Shown: positions 31,911 to 45,366, counted from the stretch's first letter. The stretch: DNA of 64,000 bases from Kappaphycus alvarezii (GCA_002205965.3 NADL03000707.1:1-64000); one strand, 5' to 3'. Numbers and translations: made by a program. The notes: generated by a model not told the origin, from the sequence alone.

Positions 31911-32232
31911 TAGCACTGTAAAGTACACTGCTTCCCTGAGGTCCTATTTTCAGGTGTAACCCATTTCAATACAGATCTTTATATGGTGGGTCTCTTTCTG
32001 AGTTTCTGGGTAGTTCTTCCCTTCTGGGTGCCCCCCCACCCAGCAGAACTCAATCGTGTCAAATAATGCCCTGCCTATGGCTAGTATGGCAAAATGAAAC
32101 TCTGCTCTACTCTGCAGTACTTAAACTTTCTCTGGCAATAAACAAAAGGGTAGGAAATCCTCAACAAAAAACCACCGGGAATAACATTGCCCAATTTACC
32201 TCACGCGTCTTCCCCCTGGGAAGCCTGCTATA
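31907..32232 (+). repeat. 3' LTR of gypsy element 2
   Basis: 326 bp, tgtgtagcactgta to aagcctgctata. It differs from the 5' LTR at roughly two dozen places by eye, so the insertion is old relative to element 1. Confidence 0.85.
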
Positions 32233-35200
32233 AATTAAACGCAGACGACTTCAACGCGAAAACAAATCACTGTTATGGGGCAATCAGTACTTAATATTTT
32301 ACCCCCGTACAATTTTACCTATGTCAAGTGTGGCATGTATGAACCCGTACAATGTTCTCTCCACTTCAACTCACCGAAAACCAAACTTGGATAAGTATCT
32401 TCAATGTTTCAATATTAGATACCTATCCATTACAAAATCAACAACAAAAAAAAAGAATGTAAAGACTTAATAATAAGATGCATTGGAGCTCGGGTTCAAG
32501 TTTCATCATTTTTTGAGTGAGATTCGAGATGTTTGCTGCATATGTTTTCGACTTCCGTTGTTTATTTGAAACCGTTATGTCTCAAATACGCATTGGAACG
32601 TAAATTTTTCTCTCTATTTCGAATTGATAACCTAAGAAATTGAAAAGATATCGACGGTGCGGCAACACTAGGAACCTACTTCCTCCGCCACTAACAAAAA
32701 ATCACAATAAATAAGATAGACTTAGTAGTACGATGCGTTACACTTGGAAACCTGTTGTGTTTAAGTTTTTCCCCATTTCGTAAATGAAATGAGAGTTCTT
32801 TTCAACTTTCATTTTCGACTTTGATTATTTTTTATTTTTACGTTTCACTGATACGTATTAGCTGTCTATCCAATTCAATATCAATCAATGGGATAAGAGA
32901 TTTCCTGTACTACCCGGTTTTCAAATCTCCTATGAAGTTGGCCTGCGTTGTCTGCCGTTTTGCTCACCAATTTCTTAAAAAACTTATTAACGCATACCAT
33001 GTGGACAGAAGAGCGGAACAGAATCTTTTTAGTGAGCAAATGATATTTTTATCTGTTCTTTTGCTGAGAAATATGGCTATTAAACTTTATAATGGCGCTT
33101 CAATGTACTAGGAAATGATACTTCAATCATATTTAGTCATCCGCTTTCAATATTTGTAAGAGATTCCGGCGCACCATTAGATTAAAACTTGTTTTGAATA
33201 AAATGGCTAATCCCAGCAGCAAGAGTCTACGAAGTCTTAGAGACGATGGAACTCATTATTTGGCGGCCATAGTCTTTGTTTTGATATGAATAATGATTCG
33301 GACCTTATCTTAAGTTTTTCACCCCTTCTGCATCGCATCTGACCTCTCATGGTCCCCTTCTCGCCAGGTATTGCGCTGGTCAACTAGACTGCGGTTAAAA
33401 AACTGTAGGTGCTACCACATAGAGGGTTTGCTTGTTCCCTGTCGTATTTTCAAAGCTCAGCGGGACCGTGTTCTCCAAGTTGAAACACTTTGGAATGGAA
33501 TTTTTTGCCGGGAGATTTTCCTGCTTGTGGCTTGACTTTCATCTCATTTTTTTCTCGATGAACAGGCAATTCAGTTCCGCGTCCTGTTTAATGATACAGG
33601 TATGCTAATTTATATGTTTATGCGGCTGATCGCATCTACCGAGGGACTACAATTTTAAGTTCGTTGGAAGGGTATCGGACCTTTCGAGCACACTATCGAG
33701 CTTCTGATAAATTTCTACGCGGACGTTTTTTCCAAATGCTTATTCGCATGCTTGAATGAAAAAACGCTTCTTCTGATTTCGCCACTAGAGCCGATGAAAA
33801 AATAGGCCTCTATTGAAATGAGATTGTATCCAAGTAATTTGAAATACATTATTGAATCTGTAATTGTGCAGTCAAAGGGGCAGCTACGTCATCGATCGAG
33901 TACTGTAGCTAGTTTACAGAAAATATTTATGAGACCATATGGAACCCTCATAAATGCTTTGAACATAACTGAAAAGAAGAAAAAACTGAGCAGCAAAAAG
34001 CTCTAGCTCTGTATTGAGCGCCATTAATCCTCCGAAACACTCAAGTAGCATTATTTTCCGCTGAAAATTGCTTAGCTTGAGAATAATATATATCGCGGAA
34101 ATGTGATGAATGTTCTCAGTTGATTTATACTGCTATAATTCGTATTAATCGAACCCAAAGAGAGAGAAAAACAGCCTCGTTTGGAAAAAAAATTGAGGAG
34201 ATTTTTTGCAATATATGTATCGATTGTTGTACAACTAGATATATTCTTCAAGCACCTTAGACAAATACAAGATCAAAAAAATTTATTCGAATCGGCCAAA
34301 AAGTCAAGCCTACCTGGAAATTTAGCGACATGCGTGAGTGCATGATTCACAAATTGCTCTGAACTCTCCGGTAACTTTTCTTTCAAACACCGTTCGGACG
34401 CTAAGTAAAAATTACACAGTTTGAAAGAACGTATGGGGTTAGTTGCCTTGCATCTCGAATGAGATTTTGAGGATATATGATACAAAAGAAGCGATCACAC
34501 GTATAAAAGTGATCCAATTACAGATTACTTGGACCCGTGGGACATACTTAATCCCCAAAGATTTTTATATTTCAAAATGTAGGATTTTTGAATGTAATAT
34601 TGCAAATAAACTTTCTCAAACACCGAAGCTGACATTTGCAAGCAATAAAAAGTGACATATCAAATCTTTGCAGTTATATCGCTGATCCCCCATTTATTTC
34701 TCATTTCTTGAAAGAAATGAATGTACTTGGCATGGAAACCAATTCCAAGAAATGCTTAAAACCCCTAAGTCTTAAACTGCTCCGAAATTCTTCGTCACCG
34801 AAAAAAGCACTACATTTGGCTCCAAAAATTCACCTGAAGTGACAAACAGCGCAGAGATTTCCCTGAACTGATAGTTTGGATCGATATATTTACAGAAAAC
34901 AGGCATGGCGGAATGTCGTGAACTGCTGTAGTATTCTCTATAAAGACAACGGAACTAGTGTAAGATGTAAGAAGGATGCCGGCGTGTCTGATGTAACACT
35001 ATCATGCTGAAGTTTGCATCTCTCCAGAAATATTGGCATGCATCTCTTGTTGAAATGAGAGTATCATTTCACAATCTGAAAGAAGTTCGATGTGATGAGG
35101 TATTTCGAGAGATTAGATACTATCGCTTCAGCCTATTTGCGTAATAATAAAGAGTAATACGAGACGTGAGGGCTGTCAGCTGAAGAGTAGATGAAAAATT

Positions 35201-37082
35201 TAAAGAAAATACCTGAAATCGAGGTTCTGTAGTATATCTCAAAATGTATTAATTTCAATATTATTCTAATGAATGGAACACTGAGTATAAAGAACTTACT
35301 TATAGCGGGCATTAAAGAAGAAAATGTTGTGGGAAGGAGTTTTTTAACATCAAGTAATATGGCTTGTAAATATAACACTTACCGATAAACGGGAACGAAC
35401 TGTTCTGTGGATTTGGACTTTTTACGCCACAGAGTTCACAAAAATTGTATATGCTTAATAAAGGACATGTCTCAATTTTGTTGTGATGAAAGCAAATAAT
35501 CACAGACTCTCTAGCAGGGGCCCCCGGTACTATCAAACAGTAGGGCACCGAAATTTCCCCCGTTTTCAGAGGCACAGGGAAACTAAATATCGCGGGTAAT
35601 ACCGTGCATGAGCCAACGGGTTACTATACGGTTTAAGAAGTTGAGAATCAAACATTTCAAAAAAATTGAAGAAGTATGACCAATAAAATATATTTGCACC
35701 AAAATTCAACTGGTAATGACTCTGCAGCGATGTATGAAAAAAGTTACTTTAATTACAGAGTATTTAGGTGTTTTTGCTGCTTTGGGTAAGGGCGCTAGCG
35801 ATCTTACTGGAACATTTCAGTAACAGGCACTCCGACGTACTTGTATCCGCGCTCGGAAGGTCGCATAACATCGACGAGGTGAGTAGATCGGTCGCCAGCC
35901 GAGCCTTGGATCAATCTTCCATAGTAAGGACTATTCCACTTCAACAAACCGCCGGTTTCATTTAAACCTCCAAGTCGTTCTTATTGATTAAGCTATCACC
36001 TACGTTGTAGTTGACGCACAGGCTCCATTATTTGTATTGCACATCTTGTCACATGAGCGAATTCAAGTTAATGGGACTCAGAGAAATCGACCAATTAGCA
36101 GTAAGCCAACACCAATAACCCCATTAGATCACTTCTTAAGTGTCAAGAGTACAATATTGTGGAGCATTGCGATTTAAATCCCGGTGAGTGTTAGCGTGCA
36201 GTTCGTTGCTGAACCAATGCGTACTGGAAGAACAGAGGGCTATGATGTTAGACAATAGGGACAGTTTGTCTCAGCGAGGGAATGTATTCAGATAATCTAT
36301 TCTATTCGATTTTTCTCCATGGACCAGAGGATCCGTATATATCGAAAGCACCAGCGAGTAGACGTTATCTAAAATCTGGTTGTGCTCGGGGTAACAACTC
36401 AATGTCCCTCCCTATATCAACGTGCAAATCATTTACTTTTCCATCTCTCTTTAACGGCCCATTACCAATAAAACTAACTGCAGTAAACTAACCGCATCAT
36501 ATCATACCATAATAAACATCTATTATCTTGGCTCCAAAAATATCAGGATTTAAAAATAACATTTTCTTGGTGTCATGATTATTCACTGGTCATGCTAAAG
36601 GAAGAAAGGCTATTGCGTTCCTGCTTCCTCATAGGGTATAATATGTTTCCAAGAGGGCTTTCTCAAAACCCAGGTCAACTTCAGATCATAAGTGACCAAA
36701 TAAAAAAATAAGGCAGTTAGAAATAAAATTTTGAGCAGCCCTGGCATATACTATTATAAATCCTAGTTGAATTTCACCCTATCTTACGTCAAATTTGCCT
36801 TTCAGAAAAAATCCATTTTTTTCTGTAGTTTTAGATATTTCTACGGAATAAACGCTAGCACTACTTTCGCATTTTCACAATGTTCGAACACGAGTACTGA
36901 CTCCCTCGCAATCGTCTTTCAGTTTTCCGTACACTACTCCACCGCTAACTGCACTTCCAATAGGATCATCCAATTTCTGATGAGGGTGTCTCTTCGGCCT
37001 CAAAGTCATACACAGACGTACTCCGATCAGTTCCTACTATAACTTCAGCCGGGATCAGTATTGAATTGGTGTTTTTCTCCTC
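32233..37082. other. AT-rich region without recognised genes
   Basis: Frames up to 96 codons on both strands, none with a known domain or codon pattern. No repeat, RNA gene or transposon tail recognised. 35760-35960 is a little less AT-rich and may be a decayed remnant. A change of texture occurs at 37083, where the duplication begins. Confidence 0.5.
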
Positions 37083-38079
37083 CCATCCAAGATCATCTGC
37101 AGATATTGACGGGCGCAGATTCCTTGTCCCTGCAACTGTTCGGAACCCATAGGATTTTATTGTTTTTTTGTCCGAATTCCACCGAAATGTCTGACAAGCC
37201 TGACGCTCTATCTATTGCAAACGATCTTAACCATAACTGACTAATTTTCTCCCCTGGCACAGAGTCATACAAGGCGTTTGGAAATTCTAAAAATCTCACC
37301 ACGACAGCAGCTTGTGATAAGGGTAAGTATCCAGCGTTGAAGCGAGCACAGGAAGACGCTAACGATCATATTAAATCCCAAGGTTATAAAAATCTAGACA
37401 GTAATGACGATAGCGAGGTATAATTATATTGTTCGGACGAGGCTACGAATAACTTCATATTCGTTCGGTTTGCACGAGTGAGGAAGTTGAAATTATCTCC
37501 TATCGAGTCCACCACAGACTGATCACCAGAAAAACTTAGTATTCGTCAACAAGAAGCACGACCTATGTGTCGCACGTGTCGTTTTCTCGAAGAATACTGC
37601 AATATTTGAGCATGAGAGCTTCAAATGTGCATTTTTAACATCGCTTGAAGCGCCTCTTACAATTTCTCGGAGAGCATCATGAGTACAAAAATTGTTTCCT
37701 CCAGAAGGTAAACTCGTTCCTGATGAAGATAATCAACGCCATCTTGTGGTTTATTTCTGTACACCACTGAGAAAGTCGTTGTTGAGGTCGACTTTTTCGA
37801 GTACCAAATCCCATGCTGATTCATCTACTAGCAGAAGATTTGTGGATAATATCTTCAAAAAGCCTGTGTTAACCTCTTCGAATATTCAAGGCCTTCGTGG
37901 TGTTGGAATCTCTCCTTCACTGGCCTCAATTTACTCCACCGAGCGACGCAAGAGTCCCTATTTTACTTTCTAATAAACAGAAACAATCCAGAAGTTTCTG
38001 GCCAGAATTGAACGGACTCACCAGATCCCACCTATCGTGTTTACTCAGTGTGTCGGGCTTCTCTTTCATCGTTGTCAAT

Positions 38080-38390
38080 GGGGAAAGGTTTCGGTAATTA
38101 ACTATATAGGGAAACGTCCAAAGTATCCAAAATTTTTCCAGACAACCGAAATTGAATCGAAAACGTATCAGACACAGTAATCGGGGAGAAGATACGATTG
38201 TTAAAAGGCCCATTTAGGGACGGTCATCAAGCAGGCCGCATTGGACATGATGGCTGTTGCAGCATGCCTTTGCGTCAACGCCCTAGAACCTTTCCTAAGT
38301 CTCCATTGCCATCACGGCCACTTCCTAGCACCGTCATCCAGCATCGAGAATAAATACAGGTGCCAACCTCCAAGATTGGAAATTGTGACA
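38080..38390 (-). mobile_element. Non-LTR 3' end, duplicate of 983-1290
   Basis: Same orientation and diverged UTR plus coding remnant as in copy 1, with a few extra bases around 38283 and 38320. Confidence 0.8.
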
Positions 38391-39299
38391 TGAATAAGCT
38401 TAACTCTGGTAAAGGTCACGATAAATATTTATATCTACTCTGCGTTGAGTTTCGCGACACAACCAAAGAGGATATCGGATTACTGCATTTTATTGAAGAT
38501 ATGTCCGTCGATACCCTTTTATTTTGTAGATCAGTGTGGACTCACTTAAGTTTTAATTTAAGTTCAGGTGGTACTCCACACTACGAGAAAGAAGAGGAGG
38601 GCCTTCAAACAAAAGAGCTGAATTGGAGGTCACTGCAAATGCGTAGTGTTTTTGCCATTGACAACCGAGCATATCCGACACCCGTTCTATTGACCGATTT
38701 GTGAGAGTTCTCAAATGCCTTTTGACGACAGGTAACGCTGCCTGCTTCCAGCTCACATGATTTGAGATTGAGGGGGGACTAGCCTACTTACCCTCAAAGC
38801 TTGTTCAATAACACGGAAAAACGAAAAATTACCCAGTCCCCTAAGCACATTTTTAAGCGATAACCTGAAGGAATTCTCTTTACGTGCAGAAACAGACTTC
38901 TGCTACGTTTCCCTTTTCACTTCCTTTCCTTTTGTTTCTCCCTTCACTTCTTATTTTCTTTCGCTCGACAAAATTTACATTTCCTTACGCTCTTTTTTCC
39001 TCTTTTTATGTCCCATTATCTTCTCCTTTGACAGTAACTCTTTTATTTTTCGCCGTTCGTTTAATCTTTCTCGCTCCAAAACATCTTTGTCCATACGCAA
39101 CATTTCTACACGTGATTTCCGTGATAAATACCCGTTTTTGAAGGCGGTTTTCACTAATTCTGACTTCTGTACAAGATCGGTTTCTTCCTATTTTTTTATT
39201 TGTTTGGCCTGGTAATCTTACCCTCTTGGCGCTTTTTAAACCCGTCGGGCGCCACATAAAATTTTTCCACGTTTATTCAAAAACAAAAACTTGAAAATT

Positions 39300-40020
39300 C
39301 ACATACCTCCTTGCCGGTCATCATGCACGGACTCCCACTTCTCGCCCCATTTCCAGAGCCTGGTATCCTCTCCTCCCCACCGCCTACCCTCCATTCCCTT
39401 CGAGCCCAACCGATGTATGGGACTACCCTCGTCGTCAACCAGGAAACGTCTGATGGAGCTTGTTGCTCGTCATCTGGTGGGAGATCGAAGCTCAGAAATC
39501 AGCAGGGAGGACTTGGAGAAAGAGAATGGCTATACAGAAAAGTACTTCGAGGAGTGAGTAGCCGCGTAGCTAGTGTATGGAATGGAAGAAGAGGAGGCTG
39601 TTGGCGGTTCAAGGGGAGAAGACGAGGAGGCTGGGAAGGAAGAGAAGGAAGATGGGCAGTCTTCGCATGAAAAGGGGGGTGTCAATCCGGGTCATATAGG
39701 AGGGGAAGTAATGAATTGGTTTGAACAGTTAGTGACGGCCATGGACCGGGATGGAGGGGTTTTACGTGAGCTTTATTCATTACAGGAAGGGACAGACAAC
39801 TGTAAGCCATCCACGAGTATTTGTGGGGAGTTCATGGGTATTTCTAATGTCTTAAGGGGCTAGCTAGGTTTTTGTCTTGAGGGTGAAGATTTTGAGGAGC
39901 AGATTCACTCAGTTTCTTTCAAGTATCTTTTTTCAAATTCTTTGCATCCGCATGAAGTCTTTTCCTACTTTTATGGTGCTTTAGTAGTTTTGTCGAGAAT
40001 TCAGTGTGGAATTTATCTAT
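39300..40020 (+). pseudogene. Unrecognised coding remnant, copy 2 (better preserved)
   Basis: One frame runs from RKRLMELVARHLVGDRSSE through an acidic stretch (MEEEEAVGGSRGEDEEAG), then GGEVMNWFEQLVTAMDRDGG and, after a stop at 39861-39863, SFKYLFSNSLHPHEVFSYFY. Two more stops (TGA and TAG) lie at about 39555-39570, next to a GTGAGT donor-like hexamer, so part of the interruption may be an unrecognised intron. Family unknown. The frame persistence across stops suggests a recently lost or spliced gene. Confidence 0.4.
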
Positions 40021-40586
40021 AAAAGCTAATAAGTTGCTTATTCCATGAGACGGAAAGCAAGTTTGGCGTCAACTTCAAACCAAGACCTTAAACTAGCTTT
40101 CTAGCCTTTAAAATGGTGGTAGAGCCTGCTTTTTAGAATCGGTTACTAGATTAGTCACTCAGCTCTCACGTCCACTCCTTGCCATTGTCCATTACCGTCG
40201 ACTGTAGCACTTAAGTCGTTCGCAACGACTCTCAGATCGGGCAGGTAGTGGTTCTTTTTTTCGTTACCACCATTTTCACCATATAACACACCTTCCCATG
40301 AACAACGCGGATTCCGCTCTAAAGATGCACTAGAGATCACAGCTCCTCTCATACCTTTTCATTCCTGTTGTTTACGGAAAAACTACGGCGCGGCTGCTTG
40401 AAACTGGAGTGAGCACTGAAATCCGGATTCGCTCATTCTAGGAATCGCGGCCACACGGAGCCGGCTTGGAACCCGGTACTGAGGCGATTACCGAACCGCA
40501 AGAATTTCCTCTTTGCTTTGGAGACTGTTCTTAGCAACGTTTAAAACACCAACCCTCGCACCACTTGGGGACTGCCGCAACACCCG

Positions 40587-40823
40587 GTGAGTTACAGAGA
40601 AAAATTGAGGCTGGATGACTGGTGGCAGGCACATCCGCCCGACAATTTTACCGTGTTGGTCACCAACGTAGAAATTGGGAAAAATCAAAAGTTGTGTCAC
40701 CAACAGTTTTCAGAACACATTGGTTCGATAGTCACCCTGTGGGTTCCAGCTGATATCACCATTACAGTGAATGAAGCCCCTGTTTTCGCTCTTTTCAGAA
40801 TAAGGGTGTGTGAGGTGGTTTAA
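40587..40823 (+). pseudogene. Unrecognised coding-like fragment, copy 2
   Basis: 78 codons including YREKLRLDDWWQAHPPDNF, TVLVTNVEIGKNQKL and a hydrophobic end. It is longer at its start than copy 1 because of an 8-bp indel. The resemblance to the cytosolic domain of CSC1/OSCA-type channels is weak. Confidence 0.25.
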
Positions 40824-41997
40824 TTTTGAAGATATCGTGGCTGATATCCAGCACCGTGATGTACAGTACAGTGGAACCTAGCTGATGGATGGCCACAAGA
40901 GACGCTCAGAATGTTCCTTAAGAGGCCGAAGTGAAATCGCCCATGAAATACGCGGCGTTTGACGTCACTGCCACTGCAGTGGACCTTCTCACAAGCCATG
41001 TGCATTCATAAACCCAAATGCACTACAAATCCCAGCCATATTTGCTTCAATCTTGTTGCTGTTTTTTGCAGTAAACTAGTTGCGCAGCTGCTTTCAGCTC
41101 GATTGAGCCCCGGGATCCCGATAGCTGTTCCCGACTCGAGTGAGCACTAAAATCTTTAGTTCTTGGGAGAAGTGTAGATTTGGGAAGAACTAGAGAGGAG
41201 TCGACGAAAAAAGGAGGGGTTGAGGAACACCACAAGCTCGACACAGCGCAGCGGCACTGAGGCGGACCCGAGGTAGGAAGGAAGTGCGCTGGCGTGTGAC
41301 AAGGTGGAAGGCAAGAGGGTCAGTTTGCGTGTGTGGAGAAATCTATGCCAGAGATATCTGCGTTAATTTTTTTTTATCCTTCACATCCTCAAATGATTCC
41401 CCGCCTCCGTAGGCTCCAAATTGTTTCTTCTGGGATCATTTTCTCACATTCTGCCAGTCCGCCCGAATACAAGCCCATGCTCTCCAGATTCTAGCCATAG
41501 CGCACTGACAATCGCTTCTGCACACTGAACATCGTCATCGATACATACACTGGACAACTGCTGTCATTCTACATCTTATTCAGTCTTTCCTTCTTCCTCC
41601 TCTCCCTTGTGCCCTACCTCAATACGCATGAAACGCACTGCACCACCAGCACATCCAGATTCTCACAGTCAAGCATTCTTATATCAAAAGCCATCCTATT
41701 TTCCTCTCGCATCCTCTGCCTTTCTACGCTGAACGTCACACTCACAGGAACATTCGCTACCCACTGTTTCAAACTCACTCACCGCTCTAAATCCTATCTA
41801 AGAAGAGCCTTTACCTCATCAAATCACGACTAAATGGTTCGCAAGCTCAGGGTCACCTCCGCGGGGAATCACCCTGCAGCCATGTTTCCATCGAGCTGTT
41901 CGACCGCCTCGAATGGGATCTCGAGAGAAGGCGCCACCATCATCCGCCTAAAGGGACAGGGTCTAAGAGTACAAAACGTTGCGATCGGTAACTTTTC

Positions 41998-43450
41998 TTA
42001 GCTTAAATTCCCTGCAAGTTGGCAGCCTTCCACCTTCTCCCTCGGCAAAAACTTCCCATTCAATCCTTTCATAACCTTCGCTGTCTGTCTTCGGAAGGGA
42101 TATCTCGCCAGGTTCTGCGTATGCCTCCTCAAGACTTTCTTATGCCTCAGTCTTTCCAGAGCATGGGCCCTATTTCTTCGCGATTGTTCCTCCTTCGCTC
42201 CAATTGGTTCCCACACCTGACATTTTTGTCTCATTCTGTTCTCCCTGCCCAGCTCGAAAACCATAGCTCCAGACTTGGAGCTCACTCCACATTCAACTTC
42301 TGTCCCACCATGGGCAATTTGGCTACCAAATCCTGCCGCTTGCATCGCTGTCCCATATTGCAAGTTTCTCGTCTGGACTGGAAACAAATCCACCGACGTG
42401 AACTCATTCTCGTGTGCTCCATTTACAGAAGACAACGGCCTCTCTTGACAAAATGATGCCCCGTGCATGCGCATGAACAGCCCGGATCCACGGATTGTAC
42501 ATGAAGACTTCTTGAGGCTCTTCACACCGATTCTATTGGGCATCGCCGGAGCCACCCCAACTGCTGCACCACTTGTCGCTTTATTCCAATTCAGATTCCC
42601 TTTGGACCCAGATGCCTTCCCAAACCAATTTTTTTGCAATGATATTGGAGCAATAGTGGAAACAACGGAGGAGCTTGGGACCGAAGACGTCGCGACAGCT
42701 GGAACAGGATGTGCGGCAATGTACCTTTTTTTGTCCAATTGCTGCGGTATCATTACTAACCCCAAATGTGGGGTAGCCTTATTAAGTTGCCTTCTCGCAA
42801 ACGTCATCGCAATCGATGTGAACCAAGGCGTAATTGGGGGAAAGGTTTGGGTGTTTTACTATTGGAAGATATATCCGATCGATCCCATGGTTTTCCAGAC
42901 AACCGCAATCAACTCAAAAAGGGTATACCGGCACAGTCGTAATTTGAAGGGCTGCGTTGTTCGAACGGTCTTGCTGGACAGAAATACTTGGAGACTCTGG
43001 AGGGCATGATTGTTGACCATCAATATTTGGCGGCAGTTTGAGAAACGAGGTGGAGCCTGGGTTGGATCTTGCATGAGTGTCACCATGTTTTTTGAGGGAA
43101 GATTCTGATGCGGCACGAGTCAAACACTGATCAGAACGAGCTAGATCTAGGATAGCCACCACAACAACACGATTGACGGCAAAGACAAGGCTATTGTAGT
43201 ACGATGCAGACCCAGGGAGATATAATGGATTGCCGCTCTTCAAGAGTGTATTAATCTCGCCTTGAGTTCCTTCGATATGTTCCAATCTTTCTTTGACGTC
43301 TTCAGGGGTCCTCCAACTGACGGAAGTAGTGTGGGTATGATTTGATGAGTTGTAATTGTCGCATAGAATCGTGGATCTACTGTCAAAGCAATTCTTTAGA
43401 GAAAAAAGGGCTGGGAGACGGTTGAAGATCATGCATAAGGCTGTTGGCAT
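41998..43450 (-). pseudogene. CCT-motif-like protein gene split by a retrotransposon tail, copy 2
   Basis: As copy 1, but without the 1-bp deletion. The 3' part therefore reads open for 269 codons from 42807 to 41998, and the basic CCT-like motif is in frame at about residues 214-253 of that part. The 5' part is 43450-42938. Without the 102-bp insert the two parts join in frame (...LQIT / PWFTSIAMTF...) to about 450 residues. It could still yield two shorter peptides. The host function is unknown; CCT proteins commonly act with transcription factors. Confidence 0.5.
42836..42937 (-). mobile_element. 102-bp non-LTR tail in the CCT-like gene, copy 2
   Basis: Same insert and same CGTAATT duplication (42829-42835, 42938-42944) as copy 1. 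Confidence 0.85.
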
Positions 43451-43642
43451 CGGGCATGCCTCGGTTCAGCTATTGATTCGTGTCAGAATGGCTCGAATTA
43501 GGACATGGGCTACCAAAACTAGCGGTGATGTGGTTAAAAAAAGGCGAAGTTCCGGGCGGGGGGTTGTAGAACATTCTTGCAGAAGCTTCAAGATAACTGC
43601 TGTGTAGACGCCACTTCTAAATGATACATACCATTACACAGG

Positions 43643-43918
43643 TCACAGTTGCTTGTCGAAATCCGATTGCGTCCGGGGAGCTAGGCGCATGACCAGCCTA
43701 AGACGATCCGCCGCCGTCCATTCTTTCAACAATACAGAGAGTGTCGGAACGGCAGAAACTCCTCCAAGACGCAGCTTCATTCCATCATCAATTTTCGCCC
43801 AGTTTTGAGCACATACCCACAGCTCATATTCAGGGGGGAATGTTTGGGATAAATGGGTTGGTTCACTTAGTTGACCTGATAACAGCGATCGCAGACGAGG
43901 CCTACCTTGGGTAGCCAC
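43643..43918 (-). CDS. Hypothetical exon-like ORF, copy 2
   Basis: Identical peptide to 6490-6765 in copy 1. Unchanged frame in both copies; function unknown. Confidence 0.3.
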   Translation of the reverse strand: MATQGRPRLRSLLSGQLSEPTHLSQTFPPEYELWVCAQNWAKIDDGMKLRLGGVSAVPTLSVLLKEWTAADRLRLVMRLAPRTQSDFDKQL

Positions 43919-43962
43919 TTAATACCTGAGAACGGAGGTTTCCTGGAATATATGCACTTTCA

Positions 43963-44097
43963 AGGGAGCATAGTTCCTTCCCCATTACTGTGTCGGTATA
44001 CCCTTTCTGAGTTGATTGCGGTTGTCTGGAAAACCATGGGATAGACCGGATATATCTTCCAAGAGTAAAACACCCAAACCTTTTCTCCCTTTACTAG
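43963..44097 (+). mobile_element. Non-LTR 3' UTR copy, duplicate of 6810-6944
   Basis: Same nearly full-length tail in plus orientation. Confidence 0.85.
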
Positions 44098-44283
44098 CTG
44101 AACCGCAGCCCATGCTGATAAGTTACAGAAATATAAGGAGTTTATGGCCGGAATACCCTGCAGCAGGCCGTTCCCCGTTCTTATCCCCGCGCTCGGAGGT
44201 TGGCACCCGTAAGCGTTCCGAACTACCACGTAAGCGGCACGGAAGGCCGTCACCAGAGCCCCCGACTAATTCTCTGGGGTAAA
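44098..44283 (+). pseudogene. Non-LTR endonuclease-domain fragment, duplicate of 6945-7130
   Basis: Same KLQKYKEF and ALGGWHP segments. Confidence 0.6.
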
Positions 44284-45366
44284 TGATATTTTACTTGAAT
44301 GACACTGCCGCGTTGATGGAAACTTCCGACATCATCTTACTCCTGGAATCAGCCTTCTTTGCTCCCATTCCTTCTCCACTCCCCTCATTTGGCTACAGAT
44401 ATTACAAAGACTCGTTTGTTACGTCTAACAGATCCCATCGCGCAAGTACAACTACACATGAAGTCCAACCCAGAAGATTATATTCTGCCATTGATTGATG
44501 AAATAAAGTGGGGGTAAGCTCCAACAGTAGTTGATGCCTTCCAATGGCAAGATATGTTCTCTACGAATCATACCCGGAATGGCCCAGCTCCTGCAACCAT
44601 TTCTCTACCACCATTCCTCCACATCCACTACTTTTCAAAGACTTCCTTACCCCGTAGAGCTCTATGAAAGCCGTTTCTACCATCACATTCCATTCTGCTC
44701 CCTGAAACCACCTATAACTATCCAGGATACTGGTTTCATCAACCATCCTGATCCTTCAAGCCAAATCCTTCGGTTGGAGTTCCTCCGGTCGCCACCGCCG
44801 TTTTCGCAGCAGGCCTCTTGTCGCTCCGAGCTTCCATTTTTGTTTTTCGTCTTGCAATCGCCCCATTATTTCTGGCTTTTGTCTCATTGCCAGGAGCTAT
44901 CGGTAAACATATTCCCGCTCTCCCAATGGAACTCAAATTTTCACAGCGCATATCCCCTGCTTCTGCCACACCCTCTTATCACATCCGTATTCAAATGTAG
45001 CCTCAAATACCTCCTCATCAAGGCCCAAACACGCTTTCTCAAGCGCTCTGTGCTTCTCATACTATTCCAGAATGACTTACCGCCCTCCATCTCTCGTACG
45101 GAACATCTCATGAAATCCCATCCTCAGTTCGGTTGTCCCTCTGAAATGTATCTGGCACAGCCTCCCAGTCGTTCTCTTTGATTCGTCGCATTCTGCACGA
45201 GCCCTGCCATCACTCTTCCGAATCTCGCTCTGTTATTCCCAATGAAGTGATAAGCTGCGGTTTCTGCTTCCACCTTCTCCCTCCGACGTGACGCGTCGAA
45301 AGCCTCCTGCTAGGTTGTCGCCCACTCTTCCCTTAAACTCATCTTGGTCGCCGCCTCTATCTGAAG
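44284..45366. other. Weakly coding-like stretch, copy 2
   Basis: It holds the same 216-codon plus frame (44531-45181) as copy 1. No domain. Small indels and substitutions against copy 1 at 44365-44470. Confidence 0.25.

Larger units (their letters stand above)
26780..32232 (+). mobile_element. Ty3/gypsy chromodomain retrotransposon, older (element 2)
   Basis: LTRs at 26780-27105 and 31907-32232 share most of their sequence but differ at many places, mainly transitions. Order: gag, protease, RT, RNase H, integrase, chromodomain. The flanks (tgcga before, aatta after) do not match, so there is no visible target duplication. A polypurine tract precedes the 3' LTR. It is related to but distinct from element 1 and resembles element 3 more in integrase. 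Confidence 0.9.

Noticed and set aside
32821..33111. Hydrophobic 96-codon frame in the AT-rich block
   Set aside because: AT-rich sequence produces Phe/Ile/Leu-rich frames by chance; nothing supports expression.
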